Positions 15,201 to 23,522 of a stretch of DNA of 64,000 nt are shown here, piece after piece; the first letter of the stretch is position 1, and every line of letters starts with the position of its first letter. The position numbers and the translations under genes were made by a program. The stretch spans positions 1,260,448 to 1,324,447 of the forward strand of contig NZ_WJXZ01000014.1 of NCBI RefSeq assembly GCF_009668025.1, written 5' to 3'. The notes under the pieces were generated by a model. The model was not told the origin of the DNA. It saw only the letters and a list, made by a program, of their open reading frames with translations, and ran no database searches. The stretch is from Larkinella terrae. GTDB lineage: Bacteria; Bacteroidota; Bacteroidia; Cytophagales; Spirosomataceae.

Positions 15201-16610
15201 TTATCGTTTATCGGCAATGACTTCCTTGATATCCGAAATAATTTTGTTGGCGAGGTAATCCGCCGTCGAAAGCGTATCGGATTCGGAGTAAATCCGGATA
15301 ATGGGCTCGGTGTTCGATTTGCGCAAATGAACCCATTCCTTGTCGAATTCGATCTTGACGCCGTCGATGGTGTTGATGGGGTTTTTGGCGTATTTGGTCT
15401 TGATCCGATCCAAAACCGCATCGACGTTGATGTCGGGCGTCAGTTCAATTTTGTTTTTGGAAATGTAATAATTCGGGTATGTCCGGCGGAGGATCGAAGC
15501 GGATTTGCCAAATTTGGCCAAGTGCGTCAGGAAAAGCGCAATGCCCACCAGCGCATCCCGGCCCAGGTGCAGATCGGGGTAGATAATCCCGCCGTTGCCT
15601 TCCCCGCCAATGGCTGCGTCGACTTCCTTCATCATCTCGACGACGTTGACTTCGCCGACCGCCGAAGCCGAATGTTTGCCGCCGTATTTCTGGGTGACGT
15701 CGCGAAGAGCCACCGTCGACGACAGATTGGAAACCGTATTACCCGGTTTCAGGTCTTTGGAGCGGTTTTTTAGCACATAATCCGCCACGGCCACCAGCGT
15801 GTATTCCTCCCCAAAGGGCGAGCCATCTTCGCAAATCAGCGCCAGCCGGTCGACGTCCGGATCCACCACAATACCGAGGTCGTATTCGTTTTTCTTGATT
15901 TCGGCGATAATATCCCGCAGGTTTTCGGGCAGCGGTTCGGGGTTGTGCGCAAATTGCCCCGTCGGTTCGCAGTGTAACCGGTGGATCGTTTCAACGCCCA
16001 GTGCTTCGAGCAGCATCGGGACAATAATACCGCCGGTGGAATTGACCGCATCGACAATCAATTTAAATTTCCGGGCGGCAATGGCTTCTTTATCAACCAG
16101 CGGTAGGGCCAGAATGGCGTCGATGTGTTTTTGCAGCCAGGTATTGTCGGTTCGGTAACTGCCCAGTTTCCGGACATCCGCAAAATCAAACATTTCCGAT
16201 TCGGCCAGTGCCAGGACTTCCGCGCCATCTTCTTCGGAAATAAATTCCCCCTTTTCGTTCAGTAACTTGAGGGCATTCCACTGAATCGGGTTGTGACTGG
16301 CCGTCAGAATAATTCCCCCGGCGGCTTGCTCACCCGTAACCGCCAGCTCGACCGTTGGAGTCGTCGACAAGCCCAGATCAATCACATTCAACCCCAGGCC
16401 CTGAAGAGTGGCTGATACCAGTTTGGAGACCATTTCCCCCGACAGGCGACCGTCCCGCCCAATCACTACCGACCGGTTTTCCGGATGACGTTTTTGGATC
16501 CATTGGCCATAAGCAGCTGCGAACTTCACTACATCCAAAGGTGTAAGGCCCTCGCCTGTACGCCCACCAATTGTTCCGCGAATACCGGAAATCGACTTTA
16601 TTAATGCCAC
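15201..16610 (-). CDS. glmM: Phosphoglucosamine mutase / phosphohexomutase
   Basis: The 469-residue alpha-D-phosphohexomutase begins KSISGIRGTIGG. The phosphoserine loop is TASHNP (Ser105), the metal-binding loop DPDVDR is at about 250-255, the sugar-binding loop GEGNGG comes later, and the phosphate-binding loop RKSNTEPIIRI is near the C-terminus. This Bacteroidota type is usually annotated GlmM (glucosamine-6-phosphate to glucosamine-1-phosphate for UDP-GlcNAc), though phosphomannomutase activity is possible. The GEGNGG loop fits GlmM-like enzymes. Confidence 0.88.
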   Translation of the reverse strand: MALIKSISGIRGTIGGRTGEGLTPLDVVKFAAAYGQWIQKRHPENRSVVIGRDGRLSGEMVSKLVSATLQGLGLNVIDLGLSTTPTVELAVTGEQAAGGIILTASHNPIQWNALKLLNEKGEFISEEDGAEVLALAESEMFDFADVRKLGSYRTDNTWLQKHIDAILALPLVDKEAIAARKFKLIVDAVNSTGGIIVPMLLEALGVETIHRLHCEPTGQFAHNPEPLPENLRDIIAEIKKNEYDLGIVVDPDVDRLALICEDGSPFGEEYTLVAVADYVLKNRSKDLKPGNTVSNLSSTVALRDVTQKYGGKHSASAVGEVNVVEMMKEVDAAIGGEGNGGIIYPDLHLGRDALVGIALFLTHLAKFGKSASILRRTYPNYYISKNKIELTPDINVDAVLDRIKTKYAKNPINTIDGVKIEFDKEWVHLRKSNTEPIIRIYSESDTLSTADYLANKIISDIKEVIADKR

Positions 16611-16700
16611 GTTGAAAAGAGAATAGGTGTTAAGGAGCCGGAGGAGTCAGCACTTGAACGTACACCTGAGCGTCCAGCTCCTTAATTCTTGAATTGAAAA

Positions 16701-16708
16701 CAAATATA
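16701..16708 (-). promoter_or_regulatory. Putative -7 box for glmM
   Basis: On the minus strand this reads TATATTTG, an exact TAnnTTTG match, about 90 bases upstream of the glmM ATG. A good -33 TTG is lacking. In between, 16630-16638 and 16677-16685 are 9-base complementary arms (TTAAGGAGC) that could fold in the leader. Confidence 0.45.
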
Positions 16709-16730
16709 GTTCCTTTTTCCGATCCGGTAT

Positions 16731-17573
16731 CTATTCCAATCCGGTAATCGAAAGCGCAACCGTCATGGTCGAACGGGCCTGTCCCCGAAAACTTCCGGCC
16801 AGCGGAGCCAGCCGATCGTGGAAAAAAGAAGCGGCCAGGAAGACGTGGTGATTGATGACCACGGAGCCCTCGGTCGGGTCGAAACCGCGCCAGCCCGCGC
16901 CGGGCAGGTAGACCTCCACCCAGGCATGGAGCTCGTGTTCCTGCATGGGGTCGCCGTAGAGATAACCGCTGACAAACCGGGCAGCAATGCCCAGGCTCCG
17001 GCAGGCAGCAATGTACAGCACGGAATAGTCGCGGCACGAGCCCTTGCGCGAGATCAGGGTCATTTCGGCGGAGGTGGCCGGACCCACATCGCGGACTTCG
17101 TAAACGAAATTATTGCGGATCGTCGTGGCCAGGTGCGACAAAAACGGCACGGTTTGCCACTTGGCTTCGGCCGCGATCTGGCGCGCATACTGTTCCACCA
17201 GCGTCGTTACGGCCGTGCGTTCGAGGTACGGTTCGAGCAGTTTTCGATCGGCTTCGGAATATTGAAACGGGATGCGCTGGGTTTCGAACGGAAACAGAAA
17301 AAAATCGTAGGCGTTGTACAAATCCGATTCCACTTCCATTTCGGCCCGGACGACCAGCGAATCAGTTGGCTGGTTAAAATAGATAACCTGCTGGATATTT
17401 CCCTCAATATCGATATTATTGACCAGTTTACTGGGCTGAGGGTCAACGTTTAAGCTGTACCGATTTAGCCGCTGATGCGGGTAAATTTTGGGGTACAGAT
17501 ACAGCGTATGCGGATCGAGCGAAACCGCTGACGAATACACATACCGGAGTTCATGGCTGACCCGAAGTTTCAT
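16731..17573 (-). CDS. Transglutaminase-like cysteine protease domain protein
   Basis: The 280-residue protein has the bacterial transglutaminase N-terminal beta domain (MKLRVSHELRYVYSSAVSLD) and a catalytic core. The triad is Cys180 in RKGSCRDYSVL, His216 in ELHAWVEVYLPG, and Asp232 in GWRGFDPTEG. Such proteins are usually peptidases or amidases rather than cross-linkers. It lies 38 bases downstream of the Anbu gene on the same strand. A transglutaminase of this type is a known member of the conserved Anbu operon, so the two probably work together. Confidence 0.86.
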   Translation of the reverse strand: MKLRVSHELRYVYSSAVSLDPHTLYLYPKIYPHQRLNRYSLNVDPQPSKLVNNIDIEGNIQQVIYFNQPTDSLVVRAEMEVESDLYNAYDFFLFPFETQRIPFQYSEADRKLLEPYLERTAVTTLVEQYARQIAAEAKWQTVPFLSHLATTIRNNFVYEVRDVGPATSAEMTLISRKGSCRDYSVLYIAACRSLGIAARFVSGYLYGDPMQEHELHAWVEVYLPGAGWRGFDPTEGSVVINHHVFLAASFFHDRLAPLAGSFRGQARSTMTVALSITGLE

Positions 17574-17611
17574 GGATGTGCGGAGACGTTTAACTCAAAT
17601 CGCTTTCCGAA

Positions 17612-18337
17612 TTAGACTATTTTATTGAAAATGGGATTCATCCAGGCCGTTGGAAGTTTCCGAACCGAATTGTTCAGTAACGCACTCCACTGGTTCGAAA
17701 CTGATTCCATATCCTCTTTTTCGAGTCGGTGCTCGGTCAGGTGGAAACTGTCTTTGGCATAAACGACCACGTCCAGCGGATAATCCACATCGTTGGCGCT
17801 GACCCGTGTCGCATCGAAGGCCAGAAAACCCATTTTCAACGCATCCTGCAGGGAGGATTCGTACGTCAGGTTGCGGTATAAAAGCGGTTTTCCGTAGCCC
17901 GAATTGCCGATGATTTTAAACGGCGAGCCCTGGTCTACTTCCACCCAATTGCCTTCCGGGTAGAGCAAAAACAGCTTGTGTTCTTCGTCTTCTTCCAGTT
18001 GTCCGCCCACGATGGCGTTCAGATTGAAGTGCATACCGGCGGCTTCCAGAGCCGCCCGGTCTTCAATGGCGACCCGCCTGACCTGCTCGCCAAAAGCATT
18101 GACGGCTTTGTATAACTTATTGAATGAACGGTCTTTCTCGCCAATCACTTCCCGAAAATAAGTGATGGCTTTGTCGCGCACGGAACGCAGACCGGAGGTC
18201 ATGATAAACAGGGAATGATTTTCCAGTTCATGGACCGAAATCTTACGATTACTCGAAACTTCGGAGCCGGAGGTAAGTCGGGTGTCGGCAATGGCGACTA
18301 AGCCGGTGGCTACTTTGATACCTAAACAATACGTCAT
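17612..18337 (-). CDS. Anbu, bacterial proteasome-type peptidase
   Basis: The 241-residue protein matches Anbu (COG3484): it starts M-T-Y-C-L-G-I, so removal of Met exposes Thr1, the nucleophile of N-terminal hydrolases. VAIADTRLTSGSEVS carries the Asp17 equivalent and NRKIS the active-site Lys. The middle LNAIVGGQLEEDEEHKLFLLYPEGNW and IGNSGYGKPLLYR fit the proteasome beta-subunit fold. Anbu forms open helical rings related to proteasome and HslV; its substrates are not established. Usual partners, a circularly permuted ATP-grasp and an alpha-E protein, are absent here; only the transglutaminase follows. Confidence 0.85.
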   Translation of the reverse strand: MTYCLGIKVATGLVAIADTRLTSGSEVSSNRKISVHELENHSLFIMTSGLRSVRDKAITYFREVIGEKDRSFNKLYKAVNAFGEQVRRVAIEDRAALEAAGMHFNLNAIVGGQLEEDEEHKLFLLYPEGNWVEVDQGSPFKIIGNSGYGKPLLYRNLTYESSLQDALKMGFLAFDATRVSANDVDYPLDVVVYAKDSFHLTEHRLEKEDMESVSNQWSALLNNSVRKLPTAWMNPIFNKIV

Positions 18338-18369
18338 TGAATTTGTAAACTACAAGCTATGGCGAATGG

Positions 18370-18377
18370 CAAATATA
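18370..18377 (-). promoter_or_regulatory. Putative -7 box for the Anbu-transglutaminase operon
   Basis: On the minus strand this reads TATATTTG, 32 bases before the Anbu ATG, a typical distance. No clear -33 element is seen. The divergent NUDIX gene starts 184 bases to the right. Confidence 0.5.
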
Positions 18378-18561
18378 CACGTTTCCGAAATTTGACTTCC
18401 GATTTAGACCGGTTTTTGCAAAAACAACTCATATTTGTTTTTGCATGGTAACTACAAGGAGCAAGAATCGTTCCCTGAAACACTTTTTGGTTACACATTA
18501 AAAAGGTTTGTTACTTGCGGGTCGGCCAGTACCGAAAACAAAGGCTTCAAAACGAACACAT

Positions 18562-19236
18562 ATGAAAAAAGAATCACTCGCTGATGCACCCAAATTCCGG
18601 TTTTGGAAGCAGCAGGCCGAAACGAATGGGTTGGTAATCAACAACATTGATGAGTTTTACGTCCGCCGACGCCACAACGGTGAAGTGCTTTTTGCCATGC
18701 TGGAAGTGGACGCCGACACGCCCGAAGGTGACAAAATACCTCCCGCATTGTTTCTGAAGGGCCACGCGGTTTCGGTGCTGGTGTGTCTGATCGATCGGGA
18801 AACGAAAGAAAAATACGTCGTCCTGGTTCGGCAACGGCGGATTTGCGACGGATCGCACACCTACGAACATCCGGCGGGCATGGTCGACGCGGGTGACGAT
18901 CCCTGGGAAGTGGCGGCCCGCGAGGTGGGTGAAGAAATCGGTCTGGACATCAAACCAGCCGAACTGACCCAATTAAATAACCGGCTTTTGTTTCCCAGTA
19001 CCGGCACCAGCGACGAAGCCATGCATTATTTCTTTGTCGAACGCGAGCTTCCGCGTCAGCGGATCATGGATTTTCACCACAAGGATATGGGCGTGGCGTC
19101 GGAATTCGAACGGATTACGACCGCCGTTACCACGCTCCCCGAAGCGCACAAGCTGATTACGAACATCAACGGGTTGCTGATCCATTTTTTGTACCTGAAT
19201 ACGGTGGGCGATTATGAAACCATGAAGTTGCTGTAA
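18562..19236 (+). CDS. NUDIX hydrolase
   Basis: The 224-residue protein has the NUDIX box at GMVDAGDDPWEVAAREVGEE (roughly residues 112-131). The first Glu of the consensus G-x5-E-x7-REUxEExGU is replaced by Asp, while REVGEEIGL is intact. Upstream, VRQRRICDGSHTYEHPAG is typical of ADP-ribose or nucleotide-sugar pyrophosphatases. The ATG at 18562 is preferred over the TTG at 18508 because the added residues lie outside the domain. The substrate is not assigned. Confidence 0.83.
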   Translation: MKKESLADAPKFRFWKQQAETNGLVINNIDEFYVRRRHNGEVLFAMLEVDADTPEGDKIPPALFLKGHAVSVLVCLIDRETKEKYVVLVRQRRICDGSHTYEHPAGMVDAGDDPWEVAAREVGEEIGLDIKPAELTQLNNRLLFPSTGTSDEAMHYFFVERELPRQRIMDFHHKDMGVASEFERITTAVTTLPEAHKLITNINGLLIHFLYLNTVGDYETMKLL

Positions 19237-19336
19237 GTGAGGGAGAAAAGGTTGGAGCAGAGGGTGCGTGGCATAGGGTAGGAAGGGTGATAGGAGCGGT
19301 TTTTGGGTAAAAAAGAAGAAAAAAGAAAAAGTGGGC

Positions 19337-19368
19337 TTGTGAAAAAGTAGTAACAATCACTATATTTG
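19337..19368 (+). promoter_or_regulatory. Promoter of the tRNA-Arg gene
   Basis: TTG at 19337-19339 is followed after 21 bases by TATATTTG at 19361-19368, a very good fit to the Bacteroidota consensus TTG-N19-21-TAnnTTTG. The mature tRNA begins 29 bases downstream, leaving a short GC-rich 5' leader. Confidence 0.75.
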
Positions 19369-19397
19369 CAACCCGAAACGGGCATCCGCCCGCGAAT

Positions 19398-19469
19398 GGA
19401 CCCGTAGTTCAATGGATAGAATTTCGGTTTCCGGTACCGACGATAGGGGTTCGAATCCCTTCGGGTTCA
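19398..19469 (+). tRNA. tRNA-Arg (anticodon CCG)
   Basis: This 72-base cloverleaf has acceptor GGACCCG pairing with CGGGTTC and discriminator A. The D arm contains AGTTCAATGGATAGAAT. The anticodon stem TCGGT/ACCGA encloses loop TTCCGGT with anticodon CCG. The T arm is AGGGG-TTCGAAT-CCCTT. The 3' CCA is not encoded (AC then T run). It reads CGG arginine codons, common in this GC-rich genome. Confidence 0.95.
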
Positions 19470-19480
19470 CTTTTTTTCAT

Positions 19481-19516
19481 AAAAACCGCCAGATCTCGCT
19501 GATTTGGCGGTTTTTA
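19481..19516 (+). terminator. Intrinsic terminator after tRNA-Arg
   Basis: AAAAACCGCCA (19481-19491) pairs with TGGCGGTTTTT (19505-19515); the right arm supplies the T tract. Confidence 0.85.
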
Positions 19517-19618
19517 TGTTTCAAACGGATTTGACGTCCGCCCATACGGGCACCTTAAGTGCAAATGTTTCAGGTCGTGGTCGGGCTGTACCGGAGTTGC
19601 CGGAGCTGGTGTTCGACT

Positions 19619-20875
19619 TTAGTCAAAATTCCGCCTTGCCTTATTTTTAACGTGAAAAAAAGACTGAAGTTTTGCAAACAAGCCCGGCTGACTTCCCTTG
19701 CCCACTCCCGGATTCATGGCGATTACACTGGAAAAGAATAAGCCACTGGCCAGAAACGCTTTATCCACGACGTACCAGTCGCTCCATTGAAAGGTCGTAC
19801 CCGAAAAGTGCGGAATACGGATAACCAAAAGCAGCAGGATGGCCGGTATCAGGATCAGAATCCGGGTTGCTGAGAAACGTGGCCAAGTAGATTGAAACGA
19901 GTCAATTTGACTGGAAAGCAGGATGACGGAGGTAATAAACCCCATCGACAGCCACCGCCCATAATCCATCGCAATCACGGACAGGGCGCCCGCCATGACC
20001 AGTATAATGCCCAGCGAAAGAATAAGGCCTCCCGGTTTTTTAAACTTGATCCGAAGCCCTGACAAGGAAGATAGCCCGTAGAGTACCCCGAAAGTCCCAA
20101 CGTACAGGAAAAGATAAACGACCGGATTCAGACCGGAAAGATTGGCGTTGGCATTGGTCAGATTCTGCGAAAAGGAGAGCTTTTGAAAGTATTCAAACCC
20201 GTCAAACTGGTCTTTCTGAAAACCCATATGTACCAGTCTGTCAATCAGTAAATCCGTCACTTCGCCTGGCATTCCCGGTGTCACCGATAAAAGGATCGTC
20301 ACCGTAATTCCTGTTGCCAGCAGGGTAAGCATGTGCCAGATTTTGCCGTGGTTTAACCAGTGATAACAAACCAGGAAGGGCAGGAAGAGGAAAAAGAAGC
20401 TTTCGTGAATCAGCGAGCCGATAACGATGAGAAGTACATTTCCGAATAAACTCTTTACATTATAAAGCGTCACCAGATAAAAAAGGAGAAAAAAGAAGAG
20501 TTCTTTCCGAACGGCCAACACATCCTTAAGGCAAAGCGCCGTGCCGAATGGGCAGAAAAAGGCTATCCAAAACAGGATCGGCACCCACCCCGATTTGAAC
20601 GATCGGATGATTAGCAAAGGGCAAATCAGACAGAGCGAGTAGGTACCTGCAATGGCCAATTGAAGGAAAAACCGGTTATGAATCGGCCCAAATAGATTGC
20701 CCACCAGCGCGCGCCGATAAAACCCATTCTGGTAATTCAGCATCGTTTCTGCGACCGTATAGCCTAGCTGATCATGCGTAATGGGGAACCAGATCACCCG
20801 AAAACAAAAGGCGAACGCGAAAAAAATAAAGAATAAGGCAATCAGGGGTGTCAACTTTCCAGCGGGCAGAGTCAT
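19619..20875 (-). CDS. Polytopic membrane protein, EpsG/Wzy-polymerase-like topology
   Basis: The 418-residue protein has about ten or more hydrophobic segments, starting LIALFFIFFAFAFCFRVIWF. Conserved-looking soluble bits are THDQLGYTVAETM, NGFYRRALVGNLF and the intramembrane KDVLAVRKELFFFLLF with HESFFFLFLPFL. A His-Glu pair in a membrane segment and a large loop resemble EpsG-type polysaccharide polymerases or O-antigen ligases, but I cannot confirm the family. It stands alone and ends with a basic cytoplasmic tail. Confidence 0.7.
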   Translation of the reverse strand: MTLPAGKLTPLIALFFIFFAFAFCFRVIWFPITHDQLGYTVAETMLNYQNGFYRRALVGNLFGPIHNRFFLQLAIAGTYSLCLICPLLIIRSFKSGWVPILFWIAFFCPFGTALCLKDVLAVRKELFFFLLFYLVTLYNVKSLFGNVLLIVIGSLIHESFFFLFLPFLVCYHWLNHGKIWHMLTLLATGITVTILLSVTPGMPGEVTDLLIDRLVHMGFQKDQFDGFEYFQKLSFSQNLTNANANLSGLNPVVYLFLYVGTFGVLYGLSSLSGLRIKFKKPGGLILSLGIILVMAGALSVIAMDYGRWLSMGFITSVILLSSQIDSFQSTWPRFSATRILILIPAILLLLVIRIPHFSGTTFQWSDWYVVDKAFLASGLFFSSVIAMNPGVGKGSQPGLFAKLQSFFHVKNKARRNFD

Positions 20876-21081
20876 TTTCGATCAAATCCTGACAGCAATC
20901 TAAGGATTTTCATCGCACCATTCAAACTATTCGCAAGCTGCCCGCAATTCCGAAAGTCATTTCTCGCATTTGATATGATTCTGCCGTTTTAACCGATATA
21001 CATCTTAACAGGCTCAAAAAAGTTAAAAACTACCACATCTTGCTGGTTCAACAACTTTTCTATTTTTCAGCGGTTTTAGAC

Positions 21082-21219
21082 AGACTGTCTAAATTTTAAA
21101 ATTTTCCCTTCCGCTCTGCCCCCAACCCCCTGAAGGGGGCTTTGAGACCCCGATGAAAGCCCCCTTTAGGGGGTTGGGGGCAGAGCTTTACGGTAGAAGA
21201 TGAGCTTTTTAGACAGTCT
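21082..21219. repeat. Nested inverted repeat element, MITE-like
   Basis: Outer arms AGACTGTCTAAA (21082-21093) and TTTAGACAGTCT (21208-21219) are exact complements. Inner arms of 30 bases, 21114-21143 and 21156-21185, pair with one mismatch and consist of GC-rich runs CCCCCAACCCCCT/GGGGGCTTT. Total span is 138 bp. It encodes nothing. Similar CCCCCAACCCCC hairpins are common between genes in Bacteroidota, from general knowledge. The outer arms could be terminal repeats of a small non-autonomous element; no target duplication is evident. Confidence 0.75.
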
Positions 21220-21515
21220 CATTAAATTCGAAATTTACGATTCCGCTCATTTCGATTGAACGTGTATTGGTGACCCCTGGAAACACCCATCATTTGGCCT
21301 GATAAAATTAATCCAAAATTCGCTCCGGCTTAATTTTATTTAACCTGTGATTTTTCTTTTTGAATAAATTAGTAAAGGAATTAACTGCTATAGATTCCAT
21401 TTAAAACCGTAACCGTATTTCGTATGCTTCCTATTTATCAATCAGTTCTCACAGAGCCTCTTTCGCCTTTTGTAGTTTAAGCGGTCGGTCAGGTTGCACT
21501 TTAATCGACAGAAAA

Positions 21516-21656
21516 ATGGATAAATTTGATTTGGAAAGAAACCAGCAATATCTCCGGAAATTTCAGGATCAAAGTGATTTGATTATCGAAAAATTGCATC
21601 GGTTAATTGCGCGAAAGGATCGGTTTTGTAATCAGATTCATCAGATCATAAAATAG
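21516..21656 (+). CDS. Possible small protein, 46 residues
   Basis: An ATG-initiated frame encodes MDKFDLERNQQYLRKFQD and continues as a charged helical sequence (LIIEKLHRLIARKDRF) ending HQIIK. Heptad-like spacing of hydrophobic residues suggests a short amphipathic helix or coiled coil. Length and composition are plausible for a real small gene, but no homolog is recognised. The A-rich stretch before the ATG is typical of Bacteroidota starts. Confidence 0.4.
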   Translation: MDKFDLERNQQYLRKFQDQSDLIIEKLHRLIARKDRFCNQIHQIIK

Positions 21657-22070
21657 AATATAGAAATAAATAAAGAAACAAAAGAACTGTTGTATTACAT
21701 TAGTTACTTATTTTAACAGGTACGGTTGTTGAATTGAATCTTTTTTGTATACTCAGGTTGTCCCTTTTCAAGGTGTTTTATTTAGGATTTCAGAATAAAG
21801 ATCCACTTTGGTGGGGATACTAAAATACGCGGTCACCCGGTAAGCGCAAAAGTTGACTTTTATGAATCGACACAAGTGCAAAATTCGATGCGCATAAATT
21901 TTCGTCGTCAGCTGCCTTCAAATAGAATTAGTTTTATTTCTCCTTTCTATATTGCAAATTAGTGGGCCCTCCGGTTTGCTCCGTGTGGACGAGCGGTTTA
22001 TCGGAAAGGGTTTCAATGGATACTCAGCAAGGCGGATCAAATTTTCGGATTTTACGCTTGAATCACACGA

Positions 22071-23465
22071 ATGGATAAGCTGTCGCGGTGGTATACTTCA
22101 ATAAAGTGCATTGCCCTGGCAGTGGTAGCGGTGGCTTGCCGGACAGGTGGAGATCTCGTGCCAATACAACAGCCCGATCCCGTTACGGCGGCTCAGGCAT
22201 CGCTCGTAAGTGTACTTCCTACGGGGGCTACAACGGCGGAAGTCATCGTAAAAAGCATCCGACTCGAACCGACGGGCTGGCAAATAACGGCTACCTCCGC
22301 CGAGGGTGGCAACCTGACAATCCCGCCCGGGGAAACCAAAGACTTCACCGATTTCGGGTTGACGACTTTCCGGCTAAACGGATTGGTCAATGGGCAAACG
22401 TACCGGTTTCGACTGGCTTTTAAATTTGCCGATCAGGATTCGATAACCGCCCTGCGCTCGTATACGCACCGACTCCCAACCGCCCCCCGCTGGACCCGAC
22501 TGGCGCCTGCTCCCTTCAGCGGGGGCGATTACACCGCTTATCCTGTGGCCGTGGATGCCATTTGTGGGGCCAATCCGGATAATGGCTGCGGCCATCCCGG
22601 CACGGGCGCGTTCGTGGGAAACCGGGTGCAATTGCTTCGGTATGCGGGTCCGCAACAGGATCGCATGCAGCGCTGGATTTACGACCGGGCGACCGATAGC
22701 TGGCCATTTTATCCGACTGCCGACCTCCGGATACCGCGTCAGGGTGCGGTTCAGTACAACGTGTTTTTTATGGGTGTAGACCGTTACCAGTTCAGCGGTT
22801 TGGGGTACATTGCCGAAGAACGGGCCGCCAGCAAATATTTTTATTACCGCGATATGGCCGTGCTCCTGCCCGTTGGCGGCAGTCCGCTCAAACCGTTGTA
22901 TGCGGGCGAGGATGGTGAAGTGGCTTTTTTTACCACCACTGATGAAGCCTATTTTTTGACCCAGTTTGGCTCACCCGCCATGCGGAGCATTCACGCGACC
23001 TTCACGCAGACGGAACGCGCGCCCCTGCCGGAGCCGCCCGGAACGCTCGCAACCTTTTCCATCCGGAACATCGGATACGTGGTCAACCAGCGTTTGGGCC
23101 AGCCCATCCGACTTTGGGCCTACGACCCCGTCGCCGACAAATGGACCCGGCGGGCCGACTTTCCGGGACCGGCCCGGCAGCGGGGAACGGGTTTCGCGCT
23201 GGCCCGCAACGGTTATTTTGGCCTGGGCCTGACGGCTGACGGGCAGGGACTGCGCGATCTGTGGCAGTATGATCCGGGAACCGACCGCTGGCAGTACGTC
23301 ACGGAATATCCCGGCCAGGGGAATCAGTTACTGGCGGTTTTCAGCGCGCCGGATGGAGCCAAACCCGAACGGGCGTACCTGGGTTGGGGCTACGAGTCGC
23401 AAAAAACCAGCACGGGCGTTAACCGAATCGTTGGCTGCACCGACTGGTGGGAGCTGACGCCCTGA
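22071..23465 (+). CDS. Kelch-like beta-propeller lipoprotein
   Basis: The 464-residue protein has a lipoprotein signal with VAVAC (Cys23). Residues about 40-135 form a fibronectin-III-like domain (LNGLVNGQTYRFRLAFKF). The rest holds Kelch-type repeats with W-T-R-x-A-P/D-F-P blades (PRWTRLAPAPF, DKWTRRADFPGPARQRGTGFAL, DRWQYVTEYPGQGNQ). It is the first gene of an outer-membrane operon with a DUF4249 lipoprotein and a TonB receptor, so a surface-exposed binding or accessory role is likely. Confidence 0.8.
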   Translation: MDKLSRWYTSIKCIALAVVAVACRTGGDLVPIQQPDPVTAAQASLVSVLPTGATTAEVIVKSIRLEPTGWQITATSAEGGNLTIPPGETKDFTDFGLTTFRLNGLVNGQTYRFRLAFKFADQDSITALRSYTHRLPTAPRWTRLAPAPFSGGDYTAYPVAVDAICGANPDNGCGHPGTGAFVGNRVQLLRYAGPQQDRMQRWIYDRATDSWPFYPTADLRIPRQGAVQYNVFFMGVDRYQFSGLGYIAEERAASKYFYYRDMAVLLPVGGSPLKPLYAGEDGEVAFFTTTDEAYFLTQFGSPAMRSIHATFTQTERAPLPEPPGTLATFSIRNIGYVVNQRLGQPIRLWAYDPVADKWTRRADFPGPARQRGTGFALARNGYFGLGLTADGQGLRDLWQYDPGTDRWQYVTEYPGQGNQLLAVFSAPDGAKPERAYLGWGYESQKTSTGVNRIVGCTDWWELTP

Positions 23466-23522
23466 ATGAATCGTTTATTGTTACCGGTTTAGCCAAAGAT
23501 GGACAACTAACCAGTCGACCCA

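Larger units (their letters stand above)
20876..22070. other. AT-rich intergenic region of about 1.2 kb
   Basis: This stretch is richer in A and T than its flanks. It holds a nested inverted repeat (21082-21219) and a possible 46-codon gene (21516-21656). Beyond 21660 it probably contains the promoter for the operon starting at 22071; TATATTGC near 21949 resembles a -7 box with a one-base deletion. I see no transposase remnant or RNA gene. Confidence 0.6.
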
